From: Aquila chrysaetos chrysaetos
Lineage: Eukaryota > Chordata > Aves > Accipitriformes > Accipitridae
Length of the DNA: 64,000 bases
Reading direction: 5' to 3'
Assembly: GCF_900496995.4 (NCBI RefSeq)
Contig: NC_044005.1
Span: 27,037,363-27,101,362, forward strand
Shown here: positions 18,481-29,900 of the stretch, piece after piece
Layout: each line of letters opens with the position of its first letter
How positions within the stretch are numbered: position 1 is the stretch's first letter
Translations under genes and position numbers: made by a program
Notes under the pieces: generated by a model
Database searches by the model: none
What the model saw: the letters and a program-made list of their open reading frames with translations, nothing else
Told to the model about the DNA's origin: nothing

Positions 18481-21400
18481 GTTTGAGCCCCCGCACCGGT
18501 GCGCTGATGGGCTTACTGGGGGCACAAGGGGGTCCTCTGCATCCCTGTGCCTCCGTGATGGATGCAGGACCCCACGGCGGCTGCTGCACCTGCCCCGGCA
18601 GTGGGTCGGCTGGGCTCAGCCTCTCCGGGGTGCCTCCTTATAGCCCCCACCCCGCTTTCTTGCAGTCCTGACCTTTCGGGAGATCTGGAATCGTAGTTTC
18701 TGCCGGCCTCTGGAGCAGCTGGTGGACGTCATTACCGAGTTCCCCAACGAGGTGGAGTACATTTTCAGACCCTCCTGCGTCTCCCTGCAGCGCTGCGGAG
18801 GCTGCTGTGGGGACGAGGGTCTCCGCTGCGTCCCCGTGGAGACAAGCACGGTCACCATGCAGGTAAGTGCTGCTGCTGTGGGGCTGTGGCTGTGCTGGGG
18901 AGGTAGTGGGCTCCTCGCCAAGCGCCGGGAGGGTGAACTTGCAGCTTCACATTCTTCAGACATCGTAGCAGTACGGCTAACAGGGGAGCGGGCTTACTCA
19001 CAACTGCTCAAATGCATGCCAAAGCAGGAGGGTCCCTCTGCCTGCTCTTTGGGCTTGTCCCTGAGTCCAGGCGACACCTCTGGTGGTACTGGCCTCGCTC
19101 CCTGCTTCCCTGCCCCCTCCTCTCTATGTGGTCCATCTTGCTGACTGCTGTCACCTTTCCAGACCTCCCCTCTCCTGCGCTGGGGCTGGGGGTGTCCCAG
19201 TTGCCTGTGACTGTTTGCTGGGGCAAAGCAGGCGCTGCCCCTGAATCATGGGGAGAAGCGAGGCTCTTGTGTGTCAGGAGATGCCTGCGATGGTACTGAC
19301 AGTGAATGTGTGCTGGGGGCATGGTGAGCGTGAAGGGCTGTGCCAGCCGCATTTCCAGTTGCCACTGTGGAAGCTCTGTGAAGCAGCGTGGGAGATCCCA
19401 GACTGCGAACAAGCCGCCAGTCAGGTCTTCCCCATGCGCCAGGCAGCCGTTGTCCTCACACTGCAGCCCTTGTGCTGTGCTGCTGTAATCAACCCGCTGC
19501 TGCTGCAGGGAGAAGGGAAAAGCTCTGCTTTGCCATGGGTGATGGGCTAGAGAGTGCCTGCAATAAATCACCAGTGATTTTGGTCCCTTGGGAGTTGAAA
19601 GTGTGTTGGAAGGCAAGGTGGGAGTCTCCAGAAAATCTTGACTGAGGTGGAGCAAGAGCCTGACGTGAATGGGAGGCAATTCCCCAAGCACAGGTCTCCC
19701 TCAACAGGAGGGATCCCTCTGCCGTGTGCGGGGTGGCAATGCCAGGCACTTCTGCGCGGGCTAGTGTGGATCACACCAATGATGAACATACCCTGTGAAG
19801 CCCCTGGATGTCCCACCCGAACTCCAGGCTGGGTTGTGGACTGACACGTCACAGGGGAAATCCTGCACCCCTGGGCTGGAGTAGCACCATGGTACTGACT
19901 CCAGGCTCGGTGCTGTGGGAAAGGGGTCTAGGGGGATATCTCCATCAGAGAAGGGAGATGTGCAAAGTGGTCAAATACGTGAAAGCTCTCCACAAAGGCA
20001 GAGACAGAAAAATCTCCTATAAGGCTGGGAAATCCCAAGACCACGGGACTTAAATTACAGCCCTGAAGACATGGGGCGGTACTAGCAGAGCCTCCCAAGC
20101 TGCCGGGGTGGCCAGACCTGGCCGGTGCTGCCTGCATGCGGAGGTGGAGTCTCCGCTGCTGGAGGTCCCGAGGAACAGGTTAGACACGCATCTGCCCGAG
20201 AGGCTGGGGTGGCGAGGCAGTGCCGCCGGAGCCCTTCCAGCCCCCTCCTGCAGCCAGCTGGGAAGTAACCTTTGCTCCTCTTTCAGCTCCTGAAGATAAA
20301 GCCAAATGGGGAGGCACCCTACGTGGAGATGGCGTTCACCGAGCACAAGCAGTGCGAGTGCAGGTAGGGACCCCCGGGCTCATTTTGCAACCCTGTGCCC
20401 CTCCAGCAAGAGGGACCCTGCCAGCTCGCCCTGCGTGTGGGACAAGGATGCTCTGGGGGCACCCCAGCCATGCTGGGACACCCTCACTGTCTCTGCGCTG
20501 GGGTTTGCCGGTGCTTATGGACCTTGCTCAGCTGCAGGCTGCACTGTGCCTCTGCAGCCTGCTCCTGGCAGCCACGGGGGTGCGTAGCATTGTGCGGCCA
20601 GGTCACGAACCACGCACTGTCTGCAGGGCTGGAGCTGCTGCGGCACCCCGGCTCTGTGAGCAGGGATATCTGTGCCCCCCATCCCTGCAGCTGCCTTGGC
20701 ATGCCTGGCGTGTGCTCCTCTGGCTAGAAGAGTTGCCTGTGCGTAACGGAGCAAGACTGGTGCCTCTGAGGCAGGTGTTTGGTGTGGGACAGCATGCCCA
20801 AGATGGTGGCTCAGCAGGGAGCTCCATGGCTTCGTATACCTGAGTGTGACTGTGGCCCAAAGAGAAAGCTGAAGGACTGGGCCTTGGGCCTCCATTTAAG
20901 GGAGGCTGCCCCATCCAGGGCTGGGGAGCTGTGGTTTACATCCAGGCCAACAAATGAAAGCTTAAAACGTGCAGCGCCAGCCTGGCATGGATACACAGTG
21001 CTGGCCTGGGATGGATGCACAGCACCAATCTGCCGCAGACTCGTGGCATATAGCTAACCTCTCGGGGTGCTCGCTGTGTCCCAGAAGTGGTGAGAGCTTG
21101 GGCAGGATGGGGTCTCTGCCTGGGGGCTGCAGCGCTGTGGGAGTGGGGAGCAGCTCCGGTGCTGCCCGCAGCTGGTCCCCACCACAGAGCCTCTCCAGCA
21201 CTGTCTGCATGGGGGGTCCTGGCGTTTGCTCTCCATCATGATCCCTGGCTGATTTAGTATTGCGAAAACTGGGGACTGAGTGTCCTGCTGGGCAACCGTT
21301 AGATGTGATGCTTGCCTGGAAGAAGAGCCTGAGTCGGTATTCCCCTGCAGTTGTAAGAGAGGCGGTGCTGGAACAGACCCAAGGCCCATCCAGCTCTGTG

Positions 21401-22925
21401 CCGTCTCTGGAGTATCTCTCGGTGGATGCAGAAGGGGGAGCGGGAAGAAGCACGTGTTAATTCTCCCCCCTCCGCTTCCAGCTATTTTCCATGCAGGGAA
21501 TTTCCTGAGCCTGTTGTGGTTTTCCTACCTAGGGTAACTCCCAGGGGATCTCCTGTGAGCACTTGTGCAGGTTGCCTTTGAATCTGTGTAAACTTCTTGC
21601 TTCTGCAGCACCTTTCGGCTTCTCCCTAAGTTGCCTTGCACACCTTTGAAGTATAGCGTAGGCGTGGTGAATGTCCCAGCCTTGGCCCCTATAGGGGATG
21701 CTTAAGCCAAGTATGTCATGGCTGTTGTCTGAGAACCACTACTGAGATGTTGCAGCAAATCCCACATGTTACTCAGGACGTTGCATCTTGTTTAACCAGC
21801 TGAGCTATGAAAGCTGTCACTGAGAGCACCTGAAACTGAACCTGTGCTTCCTGTCCTCATGGGCAAAATGTCACATCCCCAGGGGAGTCACCAAAGCTGA
21901 CCATCCCCTGCCCCTTTGCTGTCTCTGCCTTCTCTCTGCCTACTGCAGTCAGCTCCTGGCTGAGGAGTTGATAATGTGGAGAGGTTGTATTGGGTCTGTT
22001 TTAAGCATGAATAGTAACAGGTAGATTGTGCTGTACACTGGGGCATCTCAATAAACCACCTCCAGCAGCTCAAGAGACACCATTGCCCGAGTAACCACTT
22101 CACCCTGTCCTTTTCCCACCCTGCAGGCCCCGGCAGGACCTGATGAGGTTGGGAAGGTAAGTGATGTCAGGGCTGGCGTTACCGGCTGGGATTGTGGGTC
22201 TCATCTCCCACACATCAGCCTCTCTTGTGGTGCTTTTCTTTCAAAGGAGGAGGTCCAAGGGCCGAGGTAAGAGAAGACAAGACAAGAAGAGACGTAAAGA
22301 CTGTGAACTGTAAGTGAGCAGGGGCAGGTATGGGTGGTGTCTTCTGGGTTTATTTCTTTGGGATGAGCAGCTTCATTAAGCCTTTAGGTCTTTACTGACA
22401 CTGTGAGCAGCGAGAGGTTTGTGCAGAGCAGAACAGGAGAAAGCAGGGCAGAGGGGATAGTGCAGTCCCAGGGTTTTCTGGATCCATGAATTTCCACTTT
22501 CAGCCTCATCTTGCTGCCTGCTCTGTCCTTCCTGACGTCCTTGGCTGGTTGTTGTTTGGGTTACTCTACCCTTTCCCTCTTTATGTTTAGCTCTCAAACA
22601 GCTTGCTGTAACAGGGCAGGCTGGACTCCTGTGGACACTTTTAGGGTATCGTGCCTGTGGCTGGCACTTCCCTGTTGCATTGCCCCGTTTTGGCTGAAGC
22701 CTGCTGTTCGGCGTTCAGCTAGCACCTACAGCCCCATTGCCCTCCTCCCTGTGAAGAGGTTGCCTGTGGTCCCTACCCCTGCGGTTCGGTGCTGGAGGGG
22801 CCAGGCAGAGAGGGGGGACCTGGGGCAAAGCAGGTTAGCCTGGGGGTCGTAGTGTCCCCCCCAGTCCCGGTGGTGCTCACTCTGTGCCATGCTCTCTTTG
22901 CAGATGTGGCACGCCACGCAGGTAG
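17676..22925 (+). CDS. PGF: Placental growth factor, 7 coding exons, complete
   Basis: Secreted VEGF-family dimeric ligand of VEGFR1 (FLT1), angiogenic. Exons: 17676-17741, 17918-17957, 18666-18862, 20287-20363, 22127-22156, 22247-22309, 22904-22925. Phases join to give 164 residues. The signal peptide is MRLLGAFLRLLVAGALGA. The PDGF/VEGF cystine-knot domain holds eight cysteines at 48, 73, 79, 82, 83, 90, 124 and 126, including PSCVSLQRCGGCCGDE and KQCEC. Exon 6 encodes a basic tail (RRSKGRGKRRQDKKRRKDCE) like the heparin-binding exon of human PlGF-2; exon 7 adds CGTPRR, matching human CGDAVPRR. Exon 6 is 63 nt, so skipping it keeps frame (PlGF-1-like form). GDRPSYVELTF of human reads GEAPYVEMAF here, supporting PGF rather than VEGFA. 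One N-glycosylation sequon, N44 (NRS), is present. The head-to-head neighbour is EIF2B2, as in mammals. Confidence 0.93.
21368..21625 (+). repeat. Ancient CR1/L3-type LINE 3' relic
   Basis: Inside PGF intron 4. Successive pieces match, in order, a degraded amniote repeat that I know from sauropsid genomes: GGAACAGACCCAAGGCCCATC near 21370, GTTAATTCTCCCCCCT near 21456, CAGGGAATTTCCTGAGCC near 21494, and TTTGAATCTGTGTAAACTTC near 21577 followed by a 'cttctgcagcacctt' segment. The matches come from memory of the consensus, not from an alignment. The element is short, 5'-truncated and heavily diverged, so it is old. Confidence 0.45.
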
Positions 22926-23522
22926 CCTCCGCTCTGCCCCTGGCCTCGCTCCTGCTGCCTGGGTTTGAGCCAGCTGTGTTTCCCCCCAGCATGGGGGGCT
23001 TGTGGAGCTGTGCCCCTCCAAGCAGTGGTGGGGAACAGGACTCCGGCAGGGGAGAGCTGACTGGACTCTTGCTTGGCCCTGGTGGGAACGCAGCCTGGAA
23101 CCGAGGACTCCCTTGCCCTGTCTGCACCATCGGCGGCAGCAGGACAAGAGGACCCATGACCAGGCCTGGGGCTGAAGATGAGGAGCTCAAGCAGCGTGTT
23201 GGTGTTTGATGGCGTCCTGGGGGCAATGAGGAGCGGAGCTGGTGGATGTGCTGCTGGAGCTGGCTGGGGACAGCATGATGTGGGGGGCGAGTGGAGGCAG
23301 CTCGGAGGGCTGCAGCTGCAAAACTGCTGTGTTCTGCCAGCGCCCTGCAGCTGGGGAGGAAGGAAACCTGGGGCAGGCAAGGCTGCAAGGCTGTGTCTGT
23401 CCCAGCCTTGGCACAGGTTAGCCCATGAGGGAGCCAGGGAGCTTGCCTGGTGGGGAAGGGGAGGGAATTTGGGTTGCCAGGGCTCCTCATACTCACAGCC
23501 ACATCCCAGCCTTGCCCTGCTC

Positions 23523-23528
23523 AATAAA
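23523..23528 (+). terminator. PGF: PGF poly(A) signal (proximal)
   Basis: AATAAA about 600 bases after the PGF stop codon, the first canonical signal in the 3'UTR. Which signal is used cannot be told from sequence. Confidence 0.5.
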
Positions 23529-25164
23529 ACCTGGTGGTCAGATGCAGGAGCTGGCAGTGTGAGCAATCCTGTCTGCTTTCTAGCAGCTGCAGGCAGGGCT
23601 CTTCCCCATGGGCACCCACCCAGACTGGAGGAGGGCATCCTGTGGTGGCCCAGGGCTTGTCCCCAGCACCAACTCCTGCAGCAGCCAAGGGGCTGCCTGT
23701 GGTGTGATGCTGGAGATGGGCAACCAGCAGGTCAGGAGCAAGCTGCTGGGGGTTACCCGTGTGCTGGAGCTCAGGGGGGTACTGGGAGACCTTGGAGGGA
23801 ACTGCCCTTCTCCTCTACACCATGGTGTGGTGCTGGTACGTCTCCCTGTTTACCATGCCCATCTTGTTCTCACCCCAGTCCGAGTGTCTGGCTCACTGTC
23901 CTGTGGCTTTCCTTCTCCCTCACTGGGCTGATGTAAGGTTAGGGCAGCGGTGGGCAGGCAGCCCATGGGCGTTCCCACCCAGCAAACACCCCACCAAGAC
24001 TCATTCACCCAGCATGGGGACAGGCTGGCCTGGGGGCCTATCTCTTACGGGGAACATCCTGGGGTTTGTCGGGGACTGGTGGCCCTCATTGAGGTGGCTG
24101 TGGGTGCTGCTGTTTCCTGCTTTCCCCGCTCAGTCAGGTCTGTGCCCAGGTGTGGGGGGCAGCCCCAGCCCTCGCTTCTGCGTGCCCTAAGCAGTGTCCC
24201 TGGGGCTTTTCCTCTCCCCTTTCCTGCCTGTGCTGCGGGGGGGCTGGGGCTGGCTGCCAAGCGCATCCTGTGCTGCTCCGTGCAAGCTGTACCCTGGAGC
24301 AGCGCACACTGGTGGAAACCCTAAGGGCGAGTTGGGCACCAGCATGCTCGGGGGCACCCCTGGCATGGGTTTAACACAAAATCAAGGGTTATTGAAAGCT
24401 TCAGGCAAACAGCTAGAGGGCAAGATGTGCAAAGGATTCAGCGTTACCATCGAATGAGGTGACCCGTGGTTTATCCTGCACTGAGGAAGAAGAGTGGGGC
24501 CTAACATAGCAGGTGTTGGGGTCCAAGGCAGCTCCTGCCCACATCTGACATGGTAGCATGTAGCCAGGGCAGGGTCCCTCAGAGCCATAATGCTGGTGCT
24601 GCCTGGGGCTGGCACAAGGACGTGGGGACAGGGCAGGTCCTGTGGCAGTGGTACCCTGGCAGGGAAAGCCAGTGGTGGTCGTTGAGGCAATGTGAATCTC
24701 CACGCTGCCACCACGCAACGTGGCATGGACTGGGTGAGTTGCACCTATGCAGCTGGGCACATCCTCCAGGAGCCTGCTGGATCCGTTTTGGACCCCATTC
24801 CGCTTCTGGCATCCACAGTGTCCTGGGGCACAGCCTACATGGACTCTGCCTCAACAATGACCCATGAAGCTCCTCCATGGCTGCCTCACAGATGAGGGGG
24901 ACTTGCTGCTCCCCTTCCTGGGTCAGGATCTGCATGGGCCACATGGCACCCTAGCTCCGGCGGCCTGTCCTGGTCCGTGTAGGCTCTTGCCAACCCTGCG
25001 TGCCATTTCAGCCTGGCTGGTTGTGCTTTGAGGCTAAGGAGAACTGTGTGCAGCACTCGAGGGATGTACGTGATGGTTTCTGTATTGTTTTTAACAGTAA
25101 AACTTTCACCGCGGTAGTATTAAACCTTTAAGAAGGAAGTTACATAAACCCAAGGATGTTAATG

Positions 25165-25170
25165 AATAAA
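25165..25170 (+). terminator. Possible distal PGF poly(A) signal
   Basis: AATAAA followed by AAAATAAG and a T/G-rich stretch, within an AT-rich patch at about 25070-25220 that stands out from its GC-rich surroundings. It would give a 3'UTR of about 2.2 kb. Confidence 0.3.
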
Positions 25171-25220
25171 AATAAGTTTGTCAAGAGTGGTGATTAGGTT
25201 TAAGAAAAATTCAAACAAAC

Positions 25221-28200
25221 TCCCACCCAGCGGCTTTTCCTAATGGTCCCTGCTGTCTGGCGTCACCTCTTTGGCTGCTGCTTGGCACTGAGAGTTTTCA
25301 GGCAGCTCTGCCCAGAGCTGGGGGGGACCGGGTGCCTGCCTTGCACGTCCGCCCTGTGTGGCTTCTCCCCCTGCATTGCCTGAGCCCCCTCGTGCTGTGT
25401 GCGGCCTCAGCCTCTGCTCCTCCCATGGCATGGAATGTCGGGGTGGACAGCAAGGACGTGGGTGCCTGGGAGGGATGTGGCTGTCCCGCTGCGGCACAGA
25501 GGATCAGCTGGGGCAGAACAGGAGCAGGGGAAGGCACCACCAGCATGGGAAGTTTGGAAGCTCCATCTCCAGGCGTCTGGGGCTCCCTCCAGCTCCTGGG
25601 CATGTTTCACTGAGGCTTCACCAGCAAAGGGAACATGATGAGCCCTGACGCTCTCACAGCTGCTGCAGGCATCACGTGCCCAGGGGAGGACCCGTTCCCT
25701 TCCCTCCCTCTGCATGTCTCTGCCAGAGGGGACAGTCCTAGGACCCCCCAGGACCCTCCTCATCCCAGGGTGACAGGGACTTCCAGCAGGACATCACACC
25801 CGACGGTGACATGAGGGTCAGGGTGGAGGCCTGCTGCCCTGAGCGGGAGAGCGGGGCTCCTGACCTTGGGGCTCATGGCCACCACCCACGCTCCCTCCCA
25901 AGGGGACCAGCTGCTGTCTGCCTGTTCCCCCTCTGTGTTGCTCCCAGTTGTGCCCTTTTTGGAGGCTTACACCAGTAGTTCCTGTCAGCCCTCCCTGGCC
26001 GCAGCAGATGTCCCCTGAGCACCTCGACAAGGTCAGCTACATCAACAGACCCCCATGTTGCCCACGCGCTGCAGAGCGGGGCTGTAGGAGGGGACTGGCT
26101 CCCTTGAAAAGGAACTGGGGCAGACCCCAGCCCCAAAGCCAGCGGGGAGCAGAACAACCCCATGCTGATCCTCCATGGACAGGCACCAAACGTGCCCCAG
26201 CCCTGGTGCTCCCAAATCCCCCATCCTTCCCCTGCTTGTGTACCCCTTGTAGATGGGCAGCTGTCTCATGGGAGCAGCACGCCACTGGGTTATCAGCGTC
26301 CCTGGGCTCCCTGTGTCTCCCAGCCTTACAGAGCAAAGGTTTGTTTAATAAAGCTTTAGGAGGCAGAGCTGCAGCAAGATGGTTTAGAAGGAGAGTTATA
26401 GGGGAGACAAAACATAAGCTGGGCTCCAGGCTGCACTAGGAACATAACATCACATATTTTTGGGGAACTACCTGAAAAGGTGATGTGGAGATCAGCCCAG
26501 AGATGTAGTATCATAGCTGGTGAAGCCCTGATGTTAAAGCTTCTCTGGTAACCTCCATCCTCCCCAGTCCTGGGATGCCAGCGGAGTGCTGCCTCGCAGC
26601 AGCTCCTCCCTGCACATGCCGGCGCAGGTCTCCCACGTGTCTCTGTGCAAATAAAGATGTACCGAGGTCCTAACCTCTCGCTTGAAACTTACAAGATTTT
26701 GCATCCTCACAAAGTTGGGCATAATCTTTCTGCTTGTTGCAGCCAGCGATGTTTGCAGTCTCAGCCTGTTTTAAGCTTTTGCCAGCTCTCATGCATCTAT
26801 TTTAGGCTGTGAGAAAAAGGGTGGCTCTCACTCCCCTCCCTGTTATTTGTCTTGCTGGTCTTACTTTGGAAGTTCCAACTTCCTGACAAGTGCCACAAGC
26901 TCTTCAGCAAGTTAATCTGAAAATAATCCCCCAAATTTAACATCCTCCAGACAGCACTGACATGGGAAACTGGAAGCCCACAGGTAAGGGCCACTATGCC
27001 TCAGGGCTGGTACACATCTTCTACCCTTGCAAGGCTCTTCATCACAGGCCAGTCCTTGGGGCACTTCTTGCCGATGCCTTTGGCTTGCTCTCTTCTGTGC
27101 TGTCCCTTGTCCCCCCTGCCTTGCTGGCCCCACAGCGTGACTGCTCAGGGCTGAACGATCCCAGCATTGCCCAAAAACGGCCCCGCTCAGCTCTGCAAAG
27201 CTCCACTGCGGTCTCCCAAAAGGCAGTCAAACCACTGTCTTCCAGCTCCTCCCTTCCTGTCCAGAGGCTGAACAGCTTTAACTGTGTGAAGCAATAAAAT
27301 GCTTTAAATACAGTCCTGATGTGACTTTAGGTAATGGTTGCTTTATCTCTGCGAGGCCTAAAGGAGGTGTTTGGCAATGAACTCACCAGAGTTTTGTTCC
27401 CCCTCCCGGTGACTCCTCTTCACACACCTCTCCACCACCATCACCCCGATATCCAAACCCCTCTACAGATACATTATGCTGGGTTTTGTAATTTACCTGT
27501 GCTCTCCATCCTCTCCAGGCCCACATAGATCTGCTCAAGTCAGGCAGGTGAGTTGTGCCAGCAGCATCCCTGCCGTCATCCCGGGCCCTGCTTCACTTCT
27601 TGCTGGCTCAGACTTTTGAAGGAGGAGCCCTCAGGCTCTGGTGGGAATTAAAAGGCCCTAGAGACTGGGGGGTATAAACAGGCTGGGCAGAAAAAATTGG
27701 TCTCTGTTAGGTAAAGATTGGTGGGAAAAAGGAACTTAGAAGTGTTTTGACCAAAAAAACCAAAGAACCAAGCACACAGATTGTGTTTGGGCAGCAGGTT
27801 GTCTTACAAAGCTGACCCCTATGCGTCCTACCAGACCTGCCCTCTGAGGCACAGCATTAGCCTTTCGCACTCCCAAGCAAATTGTCTTCGCAAGAAAGAG
27901 GGCGTTCGGTTGTTGAACGCTGAGCTGACCTGCGGGCACGGGCTTTACTTTTCCCGTTCTGTTAACAGACTGGGCTGCGCAAAAGAGCTGCCTGGGGGAG
28001 CTGAGCCAGGGGAGATCCCCCACCATCGGTGTACGCAGGTTATGAAGTAATGGGTCAGCCCCAAACGGATGCTCCCTTGGGCATCCTGGCCTGGCGCTGG
28101 AACCTTCACTCTGCTCCGGGCTCAGATGCCACCTGGTCACTCCCTGGAGAGGCTGGGGCCAGCCCCATAGCAAGTACCAGCTCCAGCAGGGGCTGAACGC

Positions 28201-28789
28201 AGCGACCGTCCAGGCTGGTGTGGCTGCGATGGAACGGCACGGGGCCAGCTCCTATCGAAGTGAAACTGCCTTTTTAGAAGCATTTCCTGTTGCAATGGGA
28301 CATGCCCATAGGTTAGCAAGGGATGGACAAAGATGCAGGTGTCTCCTTCTTCCCAACCCATCTTAGCACACTCTGTCTTAGGGTATCGCTGGGACTGGAT
28401 TCCAGCTGTCCTCCCTTTCCAGGTCCCCTGCCACCCCTCCAGCAAGGCGGTTGTTTGGACCCGGACCGACCATCTCACAGATGCATCAAGCCAATTGGCC
28501 TGAGCCATAACTGGTTGAGCACTCCTGATTCAGCAAATCCCCTTCGCTAATAACCGTGGTGATCTAGCGGGCCCTGCAGACCTGGCCTTCCAAGAAAAAG
28601 CCAGGCCAAGGAGGCCGGGAATGTGTGCTTCTAGGTTAAGCCAAAGACTGGTATTTTCCACATACAAAGCATTTGTTGTCCACCAGCCGGGATCTCGACT
28701 ACGCTGTCATTTTGCTGCACCTTAATGCATTTGTGCAGACGTTCCCTGCTCTGTATATTCGAAATAAGCCTGTAAAACCAAATGAGCCT
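25221..28789. other. PGF-RPS6KL1 intergenic region, no gene recognised
   Basis: No coding sequence was recognised on either strand. Three further plus-strand AATAAA motifs occur at 26347-26352, 26650-26655 and 27293-27298. They may be very distal PGF signals, ends of an unrecognised noncoding transcript, or chance. Confidence 0.35.
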
Positions 28790-29900
28790 GCGAGAGCTGG
28801 CGGAAGGGCCGGCCAAGAACCCGAGGCCGGAGGAGGGCAACGACACCTGCTTCTTGCAGGATGCAAATCAGAAAGACTCACCAGTGGCGCGGGAGGGGGC
28901 CGTGCCGAAGAGGCGGGTCACCCACCCGGGTCCCTGCTGCCTCGACTAGGTCTGCGGGGAGCTGCTGGGACGGGTGCACCCTTCCAGAGGCGGGGAGAGG
29001 CGACGGCTGTTTAAAACACGGCTAATTACCTCTTACAGGAGGAGGGAAATACGGCAGCAAAGGCAGTACTTAATGAACGGGAGCTTTATTAATTCAGGAT
29101 AATTAAGGGTGAATAACAATGATAATAAAGCAAGCGGAGCAGCGGCGCTCACCGCACGTTAACGGGGCGATGAGGAGCCTGCCTTGGGGCGGGGGCGGGA
29201 CCCCGGCCGGGACACCCCCCCCCCCCCCCCGCGCCGGTCCGGCCCCCCCGGCGTAGCCCCCCGCGGGGGGGCGGGGAGGGGGATACGATGATCTCATCCG
29301 CAGCCAATCAGCGCCGCCCCGGCGGCGCGCGGCGGCACGCGGGCCCGGCCCTGCCCCGCCCCTCCCCGCCCGCCGCATCTGGCGGCGCCGGAGGATGCTG
29401 CCGGCAGCGCTCGCCTCGCTGCGTGCCCGCGGGGCCCGGCGGGGGCCCGGGCCGGGGGGCCGTGCCGGCCGACGGCGCCGGTTACCGGCCGGCGAGAGGT
29501 CCGGGGCGTGCGGCGCGCCTCGCCCGCGCGTCCCCGCTCCCTGTCTGCCGGCGGCGGAGGGCGGCGGTGCGGGGCCATGAGCCGGCCGGAGGCCGAGCCC
29601 TGCTCCCGGGCGCTGGCGCAGGCCCGCGTCTACCTGGGGCAGCTGCGGAGCCGCGTCTCCCCGGCGGGCCCCGAGGGCGGCGGGCGGCGGGACTACCTGG
29701 TGGAGGCGGCGCGGCAGCTGCGGCTGGCGCTGGAGCGGGACGTCAGCGAGGACTACGAGGAGGCCTTCAACCACTACCAGAACGGCGTGGACGTGCTGCT
29801 CCGCGGCGTGCAGGGTGCGTGGGGCCTCCCCGGAGGACGGGGGGCTGGGGCATCCCTCCGGGGAGCGCGACCGGGGGGCCCGGGGCGAACCCCTGGGGAG
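28790..29900. promoter_or_regulatory. RPS6KL1: CpG-island promoter of RPS6KL1
   Basis: GC- and CpG-rich block surrounding the first coding exon, densest at 29140-29820. A CCAAT box at 29304-29308 lies about 270 bases upstream of the ATG. No TATA box is seen. Edges are by eye. Confidence 0.6.
29215..29230 (+). repeat. Poly-C run (16 C)
   Basis: Uninterrupted run of 16 C in the RPS6KL1 promoter island, within a wider C/G-rich stretch that could form a G-quadruplex on the minus strand. Length in the assembly may be unreliable. Confidence 0.7.

Noticed and set aside
16706-18589. Very long minus-strand open frames (over 500 codons) across the PGF promoter
   Set aside because: They are Pro/Arg/Ala-rich and overlap in two frames plus real PGF exons 1 and 2 on the other strand. 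This is the usual stop-poor effect of a CpG island.
29508-29576. RPS6KL1 start 23 codons upstream
   Set aside because: The codon at 29508 is GTG; the first in-frame ATG is 29577, followed by the conserved [11 protein letters not shown].
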